A stretch of DNA of 64,000 bases. Source: 40CM-4-68-19 sp036513415 (GTDB taxonomy: Bacteria > Myxococcota > Myxococcia > Myxococcales > 40CM-4-68-19). How positions within the stretch are numbered: position 1 is the first letter of the stretch; each line of letters begins with the position of its first letter. Positions 9,150 to 17,443 of the stretch are shown one piece after another. Made by a program: the position numbers and the translations under genes. The notes under the pieces are model-generated. The model saw only the letters and a program-made list of their open reading frames with translations. It ran no database searches and had not been told where the DNA came from. The stretch lies in contig DATBZA010000137.1 in NCBI GenBank assembly GCA_036513415.1, positions 46,725-110,724 of the forward strand, read 5' to 3'.

Positions 9150-10136
9150 GTGCCCCAACTCCGCAGAGATCCAGTCGTGGGACGATGGGTCATCATCGCG
9201 CCGGAACGGGCCGAGCGTCCGAGCGCTTTCCTGCGCCCGACGCCGGAGCGCGACACCGGGGTATGCCCGTTCTGCCCCGGCAACGAGTCCCTGACCCCGC
9301 CCGAAATCCTCTCGCGCCGGACCAACGGGACGTGGTCGCTGCGCGTGGTCCCGAATCGCTATCCGGCCTTGCGGACCGAGATCCAGCTCTCCCGCTCCGG
9401 CGTGGGCATGTTCGACAGCATGTCCGGCGTGGGCGCGCACGAAGTGGTGATCGAGACCCGCGACCACCGCTCCACACTGGCCGACGAGCCGGTGGAGCAA
9501 ATCGCCAGCGTGCTGCGCGCCTGGCAGGAGCGCATGGTGGACCTCTCCCGCGACGTCCGCCTGAAGTCGCTGATCGCGTTCAAGAACCACGGCGTTCCGG
9601 CCGGTGCGACGCTCTTCCACGCCCACTCGCAGCTGATCGCGCTTCCCTTCGTGCCGGAGGCGCTGCATGCCGAGCTGCGTGCAGCCGCCAAGCACTTCGA
9701 GGATAAGGAGCGCTGCATCTGGTGCGACATCGTGGCGCAGGAGACCCGCGAGAAGGAGCGGATCGTGCTGGAGTCGGACGCCGCCGTGGTGCTGTCGCCC
9801 TGGGCCGCGCGCAGCCCGTTCGAGCTGTGGGTCCTGCCCCGGGAGCACCGCTCGTCTTTCGAGTCAGCCACCGAACAGGAGCTACGCGCCGTGGCGGACT
9901 CGCTCCGGACGGTGCTGCGCAAGATTGACGTGGCGCTGGAAAAGCCCGCCTTCAACCTCTTTTTGCACACGATGCCGCTGCGCGAGCCGCACAACGATTT
10001 CTATCATTGGCACCTCGAGCTGAAGCCGGTCCTCACCCAGCAAGCCGGCTTCGAGTGGGCGACCGGGTGCTTCGTCAACCCCACCGCACCGGAGGAGGCC
10101 GCGAGCTTCCTGCGGCAGACGGAGGTCTTTCCGTGA
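9150..10136 (+). CDS. galT: Galactose-1-phosphate uridylyltransferase family protein
   Basis: A 328-residue HIT-superfamily nucleotidyltransferase. It has DPVVGRWVIIAPERAERP, the metal-binding CPFCPGNE, the active-site stretch FHAHSQLIALP, and a second cysteine pair in RCIWCDI. Classical GalT swaps UMP between UDP-glucose and galactose 1-phosphate. Because it lies within the glycogen cluster, with its stop overlapping the glgA start by four bases, it could instead act on ADP- or UDP-glucose in glycogen turnover; that is inference. The start is GTG at 9150, 29 bases after the GH57 stop. Confidence 0.85.
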   Translation: MPQLRRDPVVGRWVIIAPERAERPSAFLRPTPERDTGVCPFCPGNESLTPPEILSRRTNGTWSLRVVPNRYPALRTEIQLSRSGVGMFDSMSGVGAHEVVIETRDHRSTLADEPVEQIASVLRAWQERMVDLSRDVRLKSLIAFKNHGVPAGATLFHAHSQLIALPFVPEALHAELRAAAKHFEDKERCIWCDIVAQETREKERIVLESDAAVVLSPWAARSPFELWVLPREHRSSFESATEQELRAVADSLRTVLRKIDVALEKPAFNLFLHTMPLREPHNDFYHWHLELKPVLTQQAGFEWATGCFVNPTAPEEAASFLRQTEVFP

Positions 10137-11557
10137 AGATTCTCTTCGTCGCTTCGGAAGCGGCGCCCTACGTAAAGACCGGGGGCCTCGGCGACGTCAT
10201 CGGCGCGCTTCCGCGGGCCCTGGCCAGGCGCGGCCACGACGTCCTGGTGGTCATTCCGCGCTACGCGTCGATCGACGGGCAGCAGTTCGGCCTGCGGGAC
10301 ACCGGGCGGCGGGTGGAAGTGCAGTTCCCGGGTCTCAGCGCCGGCGCGCACATCCACGTGCACGCTCCGGCGGAGCGGCTCCGCTTCCTCTTCCTGCAGA
10401 ACCCCTGGTTCGACCGCCGCGAGCTGTACGGCGAGGGGGGAAAGGACTACCGCGACAACCACAAGCGCTTCGCCCTGCTCTCCGCGGGATCGCTGGAAGC
10501 GGCGAGGCAGTGGAACTTCATCCCCGACGCGATCCATGCCCACGACTGGCAGGCGGCGCTGGTCCCGCTGATCGTGAAGCGCGGCTGGGCAGGGCGGCCG
10601 CCGCCCCTGCGTGCCCGCTCCGTCTTCACCATCCACAACATGGCCTATCAAGGGATCTTCCCGCGAGAGACGATGGCCGAGTTGGACCTCCCCGGGGATC
10701 TCTTCAACCCCGATGCTCTGGAGTTCTACGGCAAGATCAGCTTGATGAAGGCGGGGCTGGTCTTCGCCGACAAGCTGACCACCGTCTCGCCCACCTATGC
10801 GCGCGAGATCGTCGAAAGCAGCGAGACCGGCGCCGGACTCCAAGGCCTCTTGCGCCACCGGCAGGCGGACCTGACCGGGATCATGAACGGGGTCGATACC
10901 GAGGGTTGGAGTCCGGACAAGGACCCGCTCATTCCGCACACGTACACGGCCCAGGACCTTTCCGGGAAGGCCGTCTGCAAGGCGGAGCTTCAACAGGAAT
11001 TGGGCCTGGAGCAGCAGCCCGGCACGATGCTTTGCGCGGCGATCGGCCGTCTCGCGCACCAGAAGGGATACGACATCCTCGCCCAGGCGGTCCCGGGGAT
11101 GATGCAGCGCGGGGTCCAGCTGGCCCTGCTGGGCACCGGAGATGCCGCGCTCGAGGAGGTGTTCGCGGCCCTTGCCTTGAAGCATCTCGGCCGGGTGTCT
11201 GCGCAACTCCGCTTCGACGATCGCCTTGCGCACCGGATCGAGGCCGGCGCCGACGTGTTCGTCATGCCCTCGCGGTTCGAGCCCTGCGGGCTCAACCAAC
11301 TCTACTCGCTGCGCTATGGAACGCTTCCGCTGGTCCGCGCCGTCGGGGGGCTCGCGGACAGCATCAGCGAGGGCCCGCAGGGGTGGGGGTTCCGCTTCGA
11401 GCAGGAGACGCCCCAGGGGTTCCTGGAGGCGCTCGATCGCGCCCTGGCGCTCTGGCGCGACAAAGGCGCCTGGCGCGCGGCCCAGCAGCGCGCGATGGCG
11501 CGCGACCACTCCTGGGAACGCGCCGCCGCCCAGTACGAGGCGCTCTACCGGGCGTAG
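10133..11557 (+). CDS. glgA: Glycogen synthase
   Basis: This 474-residue GT5 glycosyltransferase elongates glycogen from ADP-glucose. The N-terminal nucleotide-sugar loop KTGGLGDV follows directly after ILFVASEAAPYV, and the C-terminal catalytic motif is SRFEPCGLNQLYSLRYGT. The GTG start at 10133 overlaps the galT stop (GTGA), a sign of translational coupling; an open frame extends further upstream but is not conserved. It ends the glycogen cluster and 75 bases separate it from bfd, which has its own iron-type operator. Confidence 0.94.
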   Translation: MKILFVASEAAPYVKTGGLGDVIGALPRALARRGHDVLVVIPRYASIDGQQFGLRDTGRRVEVQFPGLSAGAHIHVHAPAERLRFLFLQNPWFDRRELYGEGGKDYRDNHKRFALLSAGSLEAARQWNFIPDAIHAHDWQAALVPLIVKRGWAGRPPPLRARSVFTIHNMAYQGIFPRETMAELDLPGDLFNPDALEFYGKISLMKAGLVFADKLTTVSPTYAREIVESSETGAGLQGLLRHRQADLTGIMNGVDTEGWSPDKDPLIPHTYTAQDLSGKAVCKAELQQELGLEQQPGTMLCAAIGRLAHQKGYDILAQAVPGMMQRGVQLALLGTGDAALEEVFAALALKHLGRVSAQLRFDDRLAHRIEAGADVFVMPSRFEPCGLNQLYSLRYGTLPLVRAVGGLADSISEGPQGWGFRFEQETPQGFLEALDRALALWRDKGAWRAAQQRAMARDHSWERAAAQYEALYRA

Positions 11558-11602
11558 GAAGGGCTTGCGCGGTTCCCGCAGCGGAAGTAGACTTAGATTG
11601 AG

Positions 11603-11621
11603 ATTGAGACGCATTCTCAAT
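11603..11621. promoter_or_regulatory. Fur-box-like palindrome upstream of bfd
   Basis: The 19-bp sequence ATTGAGACGCATTCTCAAT is an inverted repeat with 7-bp arms and a 5-bp centre, close in form to ferric uptake regulator operators. It ends 11 bases before the bfd start, where a bound repressor would block transcription or RNA polymerase. Iron control of bfd and perhaps bfr follows by inference. Confidence 0.6.
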
Positions 11622-11632
11622 TTCATCGCTCA

Positions 11633-11851
11633 GTGATCCTCTGCATCTGCCAGGCCGTCAGCGACCGCGAAGTGGATGCCGCCATCCAGGACGGCGCCCG
11701 CTCGGTTGCGGACGTCGCCCGGGCGTGCGGCGCCGGCAGGCACTGCGGGTGCTGCTGCCCGGCGATCGAGCAGCGCATCCACAGCGCTTGCGCCGGCGCC
11801 TGCGAGGATTGCCCCCGCCTTGCGCCTGAGCTAGCGTCCGCCGCCTTCTGA
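11633..11851 (+). CDS. bfd: Bacterioferritin-associated ferredoxin
   Basis: A 72-residue [2Fe-2S] protein of the BFD type, which passes electrons to bacterioferritin so that stored iron can be released. The cluster ligands are visible as CIC near the N-terminus and CGCCCP about 40 residues on. A C-terminal extension holds two extra cysteines (CAGACEDC). The GTG at 11633 gives the normal BFD opening ILCICQAVSD. Bacterioferritin follows 15 bases after the stop, and the Fur-like palindrome upstream suggests induction in low iron. Confidence 0.9.
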   Translation: MILCICQAVSDREVDAAIQDGARSVADVARACGAGRHCGCCCPAIEQRIHSACAGACEDCPRLAPELASAAF

Positions 11852-11866
11852 GGGGAGGCCCGGCGC

Positions 11867-12334
11867 ATGAAAGGCGACAAGCAGATCGTCTCGCTGCTCA
11901 ACGACGTGCTGACGGCCGAGCTGACCGCGGTCAACCAGTACTTCCTCCACGCCCGCCTCTGCCACCACTGGGGATATGGCCGCCTCTACGAGAAAGTGCG
12001 CAAGGAGAGCATCGAGGAGATGAAGCACGCTGACGAGCTGATCGAGCGCATCCTGTACCTGGAAGGGCTGCCAAACCTACAACGGTACGGCAAGGTCAGC
12101 GTCGGCCAGACGGTCCCCGAGCAGTTCCAGCTCGATCTGGAGGTCGAGTACGAGTCGGTGAAGCGGCTCAACGCGGGCGTCGAGGCCTGCCGCACCGCCG
12201 GCGACAACGGCACCCGGGACTTGCTCGAGCGCCTCCTCCACGAGGAGGAAGCGCACGTCGATTGGCTCGAGACGCAGCAAGAGACCATCAAGCAGATCGG
12301 TCTCGAGCGGTACCTTTCCGAGCAACTCAAGTAG
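11867..12334 (+). CDS. bfr: Bacterioferritin
   Basis: A 155-residue haem-containing ferritin that oxidises and stores iron in a 24-subunit shell. The family pattern is clear: LTAELTAVNQYFLHA at the first ferroxidase glutamate, EEMKHADELIERILYLEG with the haem-ligand methionine near residue 52, and LLHEEEAHVDWLETQ in the last helix. Length is normal. It follows bfd closely and an AGGGGAGG-like sequence precedes the ATG. A palindromic repeat begins directly after its stop codon. Confidence 0.96.
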   Translation: MKGDKQIVSLLNDVLTAELTAVNQYFLHARLCHHWGYGRLYEKVRKESIEEMKHADELIERILYLEGLPNLQRYGKVSVGQTVPEQFQLDLEVEYESVKRLNAGVEACRTAGDNGTRDLLERLLHEEEAHVDWLETQQETIKQIGLERYLSEQLK

Positions 12335-12562
12335 ACTGCTGCTTCAGATCAAACGCCGAGCACGCAGTAAACTGCTGCTTCAGATCAAACGCCGAGCACG
12401 CAGAGCACGCCGAGGCGGATAAGTAGTCTCGAGAAATCGTTTTTTTGGGGTGGTTGGTGCCAGCTCCGACCGGTCGGAGCAACTCCGGAACGTCGCGGTT
12501 GGCGAGATGATCACACCCCCCAACCCTCGGCGTGCTCGGCGTGCTCGGCGTTTGATCTGAAG
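12335..12562. repeat. Palindromic repeat element, copy A
   Basis: This intergenic element lies between the convergent bfr and atpF genes. Its 38-bp terminal inverted repeats (12378-12415 and 12525-12562, 37 of 38 positions complementary) begin CTTCAGATCAAACGCCGAG. A 33-bp piece of the left arm is repeated in tandem at 12335-12367. The centre contains the perfect 18-bp palindrome GCTCCGACCGGTCGGAGC. The reverse complement matches copy B at 35880-36045 along arms and core. Confidence 0.85.
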
Positions 12563-12564
12563 CC

Positions 12565-13077
12565 TTAAACGCGCGTTTCTTTGGGGAGCTGGGAGAGGTA
12601 CTCCTCGACGAGTTGCTTTTGCTTGCCGTCGTCCATGTTCATCTGGACGAGGCGGCCGGCGGCCTCGATGGCGATGTCCACCGCTTGCGCGCGCAGTTCC
12701 GCGAGGGCCTGCCGCTTCTCTTCGGAGATGGTCTTGCGCGCGGCTGCGAGCAGCTCATCGCTCTGCTTCTTCGCCGCAGCGATCAGCTCCGCCTTCGCGG
12801 CTGCCACTTCCAGCTGGTTCTTGCGCACGAGCTCGGCCGACTCCTCTCGCGCCCGCTCCAGAGCGGCCCGCATCTCCGCGCTGGCCGCCTCCGCCGCTGC
12901 CCGCTCCCTCTTCGCAGCCTCGATTGCCTCGGCGATGGTCTTCTCGCGCGTCTCGATCATCTGGAGGATGGGCCCCCAGGCGAACTTGCCGAGCACCACG
13001 ATGAGCAGCGCGAAGGTGACGAACGTCCAGAAGCTCAACGCGAAGTTGATGTCGGTGAGGCCTGCTGCGAGGAGCAT
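12565..13077 (-). CDS. atpF: ATP synthase F0 subunit b
   Basis: The 170-residue b subunit forms the peripheral stalk that links membrane F0 to F1. It has one N-terminal membrane helix (SFWTFVTFALLIVVLGKFAW) followed by a long charged coiled-coil rich in Glu, Ala and Lys. Only one b-type gene is present here, so the stalk is probably a homodimer. It is last in the F0 operon (atpZ, atpI, atpB, atpE, atpF). Its stop lies 2 bases from repeat element A. Confidence 0.93.
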   Translation of the reverse strand: MLLAAGLTDINFALSFWTFVTFALLIVVLGKFAWGPILQMIETREKTIAEAIEAAKRERAAAEAASAEMRAALERAREESAELVRKNQLEVAAAKAELIAAAKKQSDELLAAARKTISEEKRQALAELRAQAVDIAIEAAGRLVQMNMDDGKQKQLVEEYLSQLPKETRV

Positions 13078-13138
13078 CTGCGGTTCCTCCGTGAAACCGG
13101 GGGCCTTGTATCACAGGCCCCCGTCCGGCGTTCGAGGG

Positions 13139-13369
13139 TCAGACCTTGACGGCGAGAATGATGCAAACCACCTCTGCGAACAGCGTGACGCCTTCGATCA
13201 GCGCCGCCGCGATGATCATCGAGGTGCGGATGTCGCCGCCAGCGGAGGGCTGGCGGGCGGTCCCTTCCATGGCCGCGGCGGCGAGCCGGCCGATGCCGAA
13301 GCCGGCGCCGAGGACGGCGAGGCCGGCCCCGATTCCTGCGGCGAAGTACCCGAGCGAGAACTGGTTCAT
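13139..13369 (-). CDS. atpE: ATP synthase F0 subunit c
   Basis: A 76-residue proteolipid of the rotor ring with two membrane helices and the glycine-rich first helix GIGAGLAVLGAGFGIGRLA. The second helix contains LIEGVTLFAEVVCIIL, with the glutamate expected to carry the coupling ion. The polar loop reads GTARQPSAGGD. Ligand residues for sodium are not obvious, so proton coupling is the default. It lies between atpB and atpF. Confidence 0.94.
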   Translation of the reverse strand: MNQFSLGYFAAGIGAGLAVLGAGFGIGRLAAAAMEGTARQPSAGGDIRTSMIIAAALIEGVTLFAEVVCIILAVKV

Positions 13370-13497
13370 GGTTCAACCTCCCCACTTCATGAATGCCAAG
13401 AGCCCCGGCGGCGGGGAGTGGCATGTTGTCGCGGGGTATGGACCCGAGGCCGCCAGAAGCCCAGCCCGCGAAGTCGGGAGCCGACGGCTCCCGGCTC

Positions 13498-14445
13498 CTA
13501 GTGCGCGTGTTGCGTCATGCCGATGAACAGCGCGGAAAGCATCGTGAACACGTAGGCCTGCACCAGCGCGACGAACAGCTCCAGCATGAAGATGCCGAGC
13601 GCGAAAGCGACGCTCACCGGCGCCACGTACACCGAGATGAACAGCGTCAGCGCGATGAGGAAGAAGATGACGATGTGCCCGGCCACCATGTTGGCGAAGA
13701 GGCGGACCGTCAGCGCGAACGGCTTGGTGAACAGGCCGAACAGCTCGATCACGAACATGAGCGGCCAGAGCGCGGCCGGCACGCCGGAAGGCACCAGGTG
13801 CACCCAGTAACCCACCACGCCCTGAGCCCGCATCCCGGCGACCTGGGTGATGACGAAGGTGAAGAGGGCCAGCACCACGGTCACCGAGATGTTGCCGGTG
13901 GCGGTGGAGATGCCCGGGAATCCCCGCCAGCGCGGGATGGGCAAGAGTCCGGTCAGGTTCATGAACAGGATGAAGAAGAACGCCGAGCAGAGATAGGGCG
14001 TGTAGAGGTTCGCGTGATGGCCGATGTTCTTGGTGGAGATCTCGTCCCGGATGAACATCACGAACGTCTCGAGCAGGTTGTACCCGCCCTTCGGGATCAG
14101 GGCTCGCTTGCGGGTGGCGAGCCCGACCACGATCAACAAGATGCCCGCCGCGAGCCACATGTTGATGACGTGCTTGGTGATGTCCAGGCGGATGTAGCGA
14201 TTGCCGATCCAGAATCCCAGCGGCACCACCCGCTCGTCCTCGACGTGATGAAAGATGTGCTCGGCGATGTTGCCCTCGTGCTCGTTCGCGCCCTGGTCGT
14301 GCTCCGGCTTGTGGGCGCCGGGGGCCACCTCCTGATGGCCCGCATGCTCGTTGGCTGCGGGAGAGGAGTCCGCCACCGGCGTTCCCTGCCGGTGTGCCTC
14401 CGGCTGCGCCTGGGCGACGAGGACCGTCGCGAGGAGGAGGATCAT
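13498..14445 (-). CDS. atpB: ATP synthase F0 subunit a
   Basis: The 315-residue a subunit forms the ion half-channels beside the c ring. After an N-terminal hydrophobic segment and a His/Glu-rich stretch of about 70 residues there are several membrane helices; the essential arginine is in FALTVRLFANMVAGH. The N-terminal extension is longer than in E. coli. The start codon overlaps the stop of the upstream atpI-like gene (ATGA), so the two are probably translationally coupled. Confidence 0.93.
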   Translation of the reverse strand: MILLLATVLVAQAQPEAHRQGTPVADSSPAANEHAGHQEVAPGAHKPEHDQGANEHEGNIAEHIFHHVEDERVVPLGFWIGNRYIRLDITKHVINMWLAAGILLIVVGLATRKRALIPKGGYNLLETFVMFIRDEISTKNIGHHANLYTPYLCSAFFFILFMNLTGLLPIPRWRGFPGISTATGNISVTVVLALFTFVITQVAGMRAQGVVGYWVHLVPSGVPAALWPLMFVIELFGLFTKPFALTVRLFANMVAGHIVIFFLIALTLFISVYVAPVSVAFALGIFMLELFVALVQAYVFTMLSALFIGMTQHAH

Positions 14446-14828
14446 GGAGTGGCTCCCTGCGGCCGCGAGCTGGCGTGCACGAACAGCACTTCGATCACCT
14501 GGGTCGCGGCGTAGAGGGTGAAGAAAGCGGCGACATATACCAGGGCCAGATTACCCCGCGCTCCCGAGGCGAGAAGGCCCGCGGCTACCAGTGCCGCCCG
14601 ACACAGAAATCCAATGGAAAACCCGGTCAGTACGCCGTTGACGCCCTTCCCGGCCGCGCGCGCGAGCGCTGCGAAGGCGCAGAGCGCTCCCAATGCCCCG
14701 GCTGCCGTGCCGTACACGGCGGGACCGCGGGCAGGCTCCGGCAAGAGAAGCGAGAAGCCGATCCCCAGAGCGCACGCGGCCGCGCTGGCCATCGCGTAAG
14801 GGCCGGCCTTGGTCCTCGTCTCGCTCAC
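14442..14828 (-). CDS. atpI: ATP synthase subunit I-like membrane protein
   Basis: A 128-residue protein with four likely membrane helices, placed where AtpI (ATP synthase I chain) lies in many bacteria; such proteins help assemble the c ring. Similarity is by position, size and helix layout rather than strong motifs. GTG at 14828 overlaps the stop of the upstream atpZ-like gene. A longer open frame exists upstream but would overlap that gene almost completely. Confidence 0.7.
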   Translation of the reverse strand: MSETRTKAGPYAMASAAACALGIGFSLLLPEPARGPAVYGTAAGALGALCAFAALARAAGKGVNGVLTGFSIGFLCRAALVAAGLLASGARGNLALVYVAAFFTLYAATQVIEVLFVHASSRPQGATP

Positions 14829-15085
14829 TTCGGTCTCTTGCTCAGATTCATCAGGATCTTGAAGAACATGTAGAAACCGACGCCGATCCCAAGCAGCGCC
14901 CCGGATACCAGCAGCCAGGGACCGGTGGAAAGCTTCTTGTCCAGCCACCATCCGGCGAGGGTGCCCAGCCCGACCGCGCCGGCGAGTTGCCAGCTGGCGT
15001 CGATGTAGGGCCCCGCCTTCCGGTACGAGGAGGCGATGCCCTCGCCGACTCCTTCCGGACGCTCGTTCTGTTCCTTGCCGGCCAC
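14825..15085 (-). CDS. atpZ: AtpZ/AtpI-type small membrane protein
   Basis: An 86-residue protein with two membrane helices (SWQLAGAVGLGTLAGWWLDK and LLVSGALLGIGVGFYMFFKI), matching the short AtpZ-like proteins that open many F0 operons and are linked to ion uptake or assembly. It is the first gene of the F0 operon and its stop overlaps the next start by four bases. The symbol is assigned from size and position. Confidence 0.75.
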   Translation of the reverse strand: MAGKEQNERPEGVGEGIASSYRKAGPYIDASWQLAGAVGLGTLAGWWLDKKLSTGPWLLVSGALLGIGVGFYMFFKILMNLSKRPK

Positions 15086-15129
15086 GTGCCCTTCCGAAAA
15101 AAGGCAGCGCCGTGTAGCACGCGCCCGGA

Positions 15130-15582
15130 GTGAGAGTCAAACGGGCTGTGTTATTGTGCTTGTCCGTGCTTCGTCCTTCCAACAGCCTGCTCGGAAGCTC
15201 GCGCGCCACGCGGCGTGCAACCCTTCGCGTCGAGCGCCTGAGAGCGCTCTCGCAGATCGTGCGCTTTTTCAAGGGCGTGATCGTGCGGCTCGTCACCATG
15301 CTCGTGGATCTCGTTTTGCTCTGGCTCCTCCCCTTCGCATATCTGGCCGCCGCGTACCTGGCCCTGGACATTCCGGCCCGCTGGCTCGCGCGTCGCGACG
15401 CCTACGGCAGATGGGGGCTCCTCATGTTCGCAGCCGCGGTCGCCGTCGAGCTGCTCGGCATCGCGCGCGCCAGGCGCGACGCCCCACCGATCGCGCCGGT
15501 GCGGCCCAAGTTCGCCAAGGTCATGCTCGGCCTGTCCTGGGTCGCAGCCGTTCTCTTCACCATCGGCGATCTCGCTTCCTAG
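15130..15582 (+). CDS. Hypothetical membrane protein
   Basis: Up to 150 residues with three hydrophobic segments (MLVDLVLLWLLPFAYLAAAY and two later ones). No family is recognised. The open frame begins at GTG 15130, but the first 56 residues are Arg-rich and of uncertain reality; ATG at 15298 would give a 94-residue membrane protein. It is divergent from the F0 ATP synthase operon and followed by a short tandem repeat. Confidence 0.5.
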   Translation: MRVKRAVLLCLSVLRPSNSLLGSSRATRRATLRVERLRALSQIVRFFKGVIVRLVTMLVDLVLLWLLPFAYLAAAYLALDIPARWLARRDAYGRWGLLMFAAAVAVELLGIARARRDAPPIAPVRPKFAKVMLGLSWVAAVLFTIGDLAS

Positions 15583-15585
15583 CCC

Positions 15586-15694
15586 CGGCCGCCGCAGGCG
15601 GCTCAGGGGCTACGCTTGAGCCTCAGACAAGGCCGGCCACCGCAGGCGGCTCAGGGGCTTGTGCCTCAGACACGGCCGGCCGTCAGGGGCTACG
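15586..15694. repeat. Short tandem repeat, two and a half units
   Basis: Units of 48 and 43 bp start with CGGCCGCCGCAGGCGGCTCA (15586) and CGGCCACCGCAGGCGGCTCA (15634), followed by a partial unit from 15677 that runs into the hemL stop codon. Each unit can form a GC-rich hairpin (GCCGCCGCAGGCGGC). It lies between convergent genes and may help end transcription. Confidence 0.65.
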
Positions 15695-16982
15695 CAGCGA
15701 GCGCGGCGCGAAGCGCCCGGGCCGTCTCCTCGATCTCCTGCGCCCCGTGCTCGCTGGAGACGAACGCGGCCTCGAACTGCGATGGCGGCAGGTACACGCC
15801 GCGCTCGAGCAACGCGCGATGCAGGCGTCCGAAATGCGCCGTATCGGCCTTCTTTGCCGTCGGGTAGTCGTAGACCTCGTCCCGGGCGAGGAAGCAGGTC
15901 CACATCGAGCCGACCTGGTTCACCTGGCCTGCCACCCCGGCCCGACCGAGCTCCTCCCGGATCCGCGCGCAGAGCTCCTGCGTGCGCCGCTCGACGGACT
16001 CGACGAAGCCAGGCTGCGCGACGAGCTCGAGCATGGCGATCCCGCCCGCCATCGCCAGCGGATTCCCGGAGAGCGTTCCCGCCTGGTAGATGGGCCCCTC
16101 GGGCGCCACCCGGTCCATCACCTCCTCGCGGCCCCCGTACGCGCCGACCGGGAGCCCTCCCCCGATGACCTTCCCCAGGCAAGTGAGGTCCGGCTCGATT
16201 CCGAACCGCTCCTGCGCGCCGCCACGCGCGACGCGGAAGCCGGTCATCACCTCGTCGCAGATGAAGAGCGCTCCGGCCCTCCGCGACTCCTCCTGGAGTA
16301 CCTCGAGGAAACCCGGCCGTGGCAGGAGCACGCCCATGTTACCCACCACGGGCTCGATGATCGCCGCGGCCGTCTCGCGGCCCGCGGGTCCGCGGAAGTA
16401 GTCGCGGACGGCTCCGGCGTCGTTGTAAGGCAACACCGTCGTGAGCGCCGCCAGCGCCTTCGGAACTCCGGGCGAGTCCGGAAGGCCCAGCGTTTCCACG
16501 CCCGACCCGGCTCGGACCAGCAGCGCATCCGTCGCGCCGTGGAAGCAGCCCTCGAACTTGACGACGCGCTCGCGCCCGGTAAACCCACGGGCGACGCGCA
16601 GTGCCGACTGCGTCGCTTCCGTGCCGGAATTCACGAAGCGCAGCTTTCGCATGGAGGGCACGAGGGCGCGGACCTTCTCCGCCAGGACGCTTTCCCGCAC
16701 GGTCGGCGCGCCGAAGCTCGTGCCCAGCGCCGCCGCCTGCTGGATGGCCTCGACGATGCGCGGATGCGCGTGCCCTGCGAGCAGCGGTCCCCAGGAGAGC
16801 ACGTAGTCCAGGTACGCGTTTCCGTCCTCGTCGTAGAGGCGCGCTTTCTCTCCGCGCGCGATGAAGACGGGATCCCCTCCCACGCCGTTGAAAGCGCGGA
16901 CCGGCGAATTCACCCCTCCGGGGAAGAGGCCTCTTGCGCGCGCGAGCTCGCGGCGCGACTTCTCGGTGTTCAGCGACGACAT
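15690..16982 (-). CDS. hemL: Glutamate-1-semialdehyde 2,1-aminomutase
   Basis: This PLP enzyme converts glutamate 1-semialdehyde to 5-aminolevulinate, the tetrapyrrole precursor of the C5 pathway. The 430-residue protein shows the HemL opening ARGLFPGGVNSPVRAF, FVNSGTEATQSALRVAR, the PLP-pocket DEVMTGFRV and the lysine stretch LGKVIGGGLPVGAYGG. ATG at 16982 gives the normal N-terminus; an extension of 11 codons upstream is open but not typical. No other haem genes are adjacent. Confidence 0.95.
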   Translation of the reverse strand: MSSLNTEKSRRELARARGLFPGGVNSPVRAFNGVGGDPVFIARGEKARLYDEDGNAYLDYVLSWGPLLAGHAHPRIVEAIQQAAALGTSFGAPTVRESVLAEKVRALVPSMRKLRFVNSGTEATQSALRVARGFTGRERVVKFEGCFHGATDALLVRAGSGVETLGLPDSPGVPKALAALTTVLPYNDAGAVRDYFRGPAGRETAAAIIEPVVGNMGVLLPRPGFLEVLQEESRRAGALFICDEVMTGFRVARGGAQERFGIEPDLTCLGKVIGGGLPVGAYGGREEVMDRVAPEGPIYQAGTLSGNPLAMAGGIAMLELVAQPGFVESVERRTQELCARIREELGRAGVAGQVNQVGSMWTCFLARDEVYDYPTAKKADTAHFGRLHRALLERGVYLPPSQFEAAFVSSEHGAQEIEETARALRAALAA

Positions 16983-17443
16983 GGCGGGCAGGGATCTAGC
17001 GCCCCCGCCGGCCACGGTAAAGCGCCACGGCTATGAGCTGGGCTGGGCTAGTTCCTGGGCTAGTCCGCCAGCGACAGGAGGGCTCGCTCGTGATCATCCG
17101 CCCTAGCATCAAATAGTCTCTCGCCCCTTCCTGTTTGCGGCGCGCTGATTGTGCGAGCGAGTGTCGCGCGAGCACGTTTGTTGTCTGTGTTCCTTCCCTC
17201 ACTCAGTCAAACCAGTGCGGGGCGCGGTGTGCGGTGTGTCGACTCAGGAAGCCGCGCGCAGATAGCCGACGGGGTGCGTGGCCCTCGCGCCGACGGATCA
17301 GAAAGCACACGACGCGCAGAATGCGCCGCCCCGTGTCTCTCGCTTCACGTGAAGTGTCTCGCCAGCGGGCTCGCTTTCTGCGGCGGCGGCGCAGGGCCAT
17401 GCAGCCCGGCGGCGTCTCAGCGAACGATACTGGAAGCGTCAGC
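16983..17443. other. Gap of about 460 bp without a supported gene
   Basis: No frame here has a convincing product. The open frames are Arg-rich and typical of chance in high-G+C DNA. The stretch contains the 12-bp palindrome CTTCACGTGAAG (17342-17353) and less G+C around 17165-17215. It may carry the hemL promoter or an untranslated RNA; I see no tmRNA, RNase P RNA or riboswitch signature. Confidence 0.5.

Noticed and set aside
15586..15694. CRISPR-like tandem units
   Set aside because: Units follow one another without unique spacers and no cas genes are near.
15036..17036. A 666-codon plus-strand open frame
   Set aside because: Antisense of hemL, which has unmistakable PLP-enzyme motifs.
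17342..17353. CTTCACGTGAAG as a third parS
   Set aside because: Only the central 10 bp match parS and the outer bases do not; palindromes of this size are expected by chance.
17203..17400. A 65-codon minus-strand frame in the hemL-upstream gap
   Set aside because: More than a quarter arginine, no ribosome-binding site and no family pattern.
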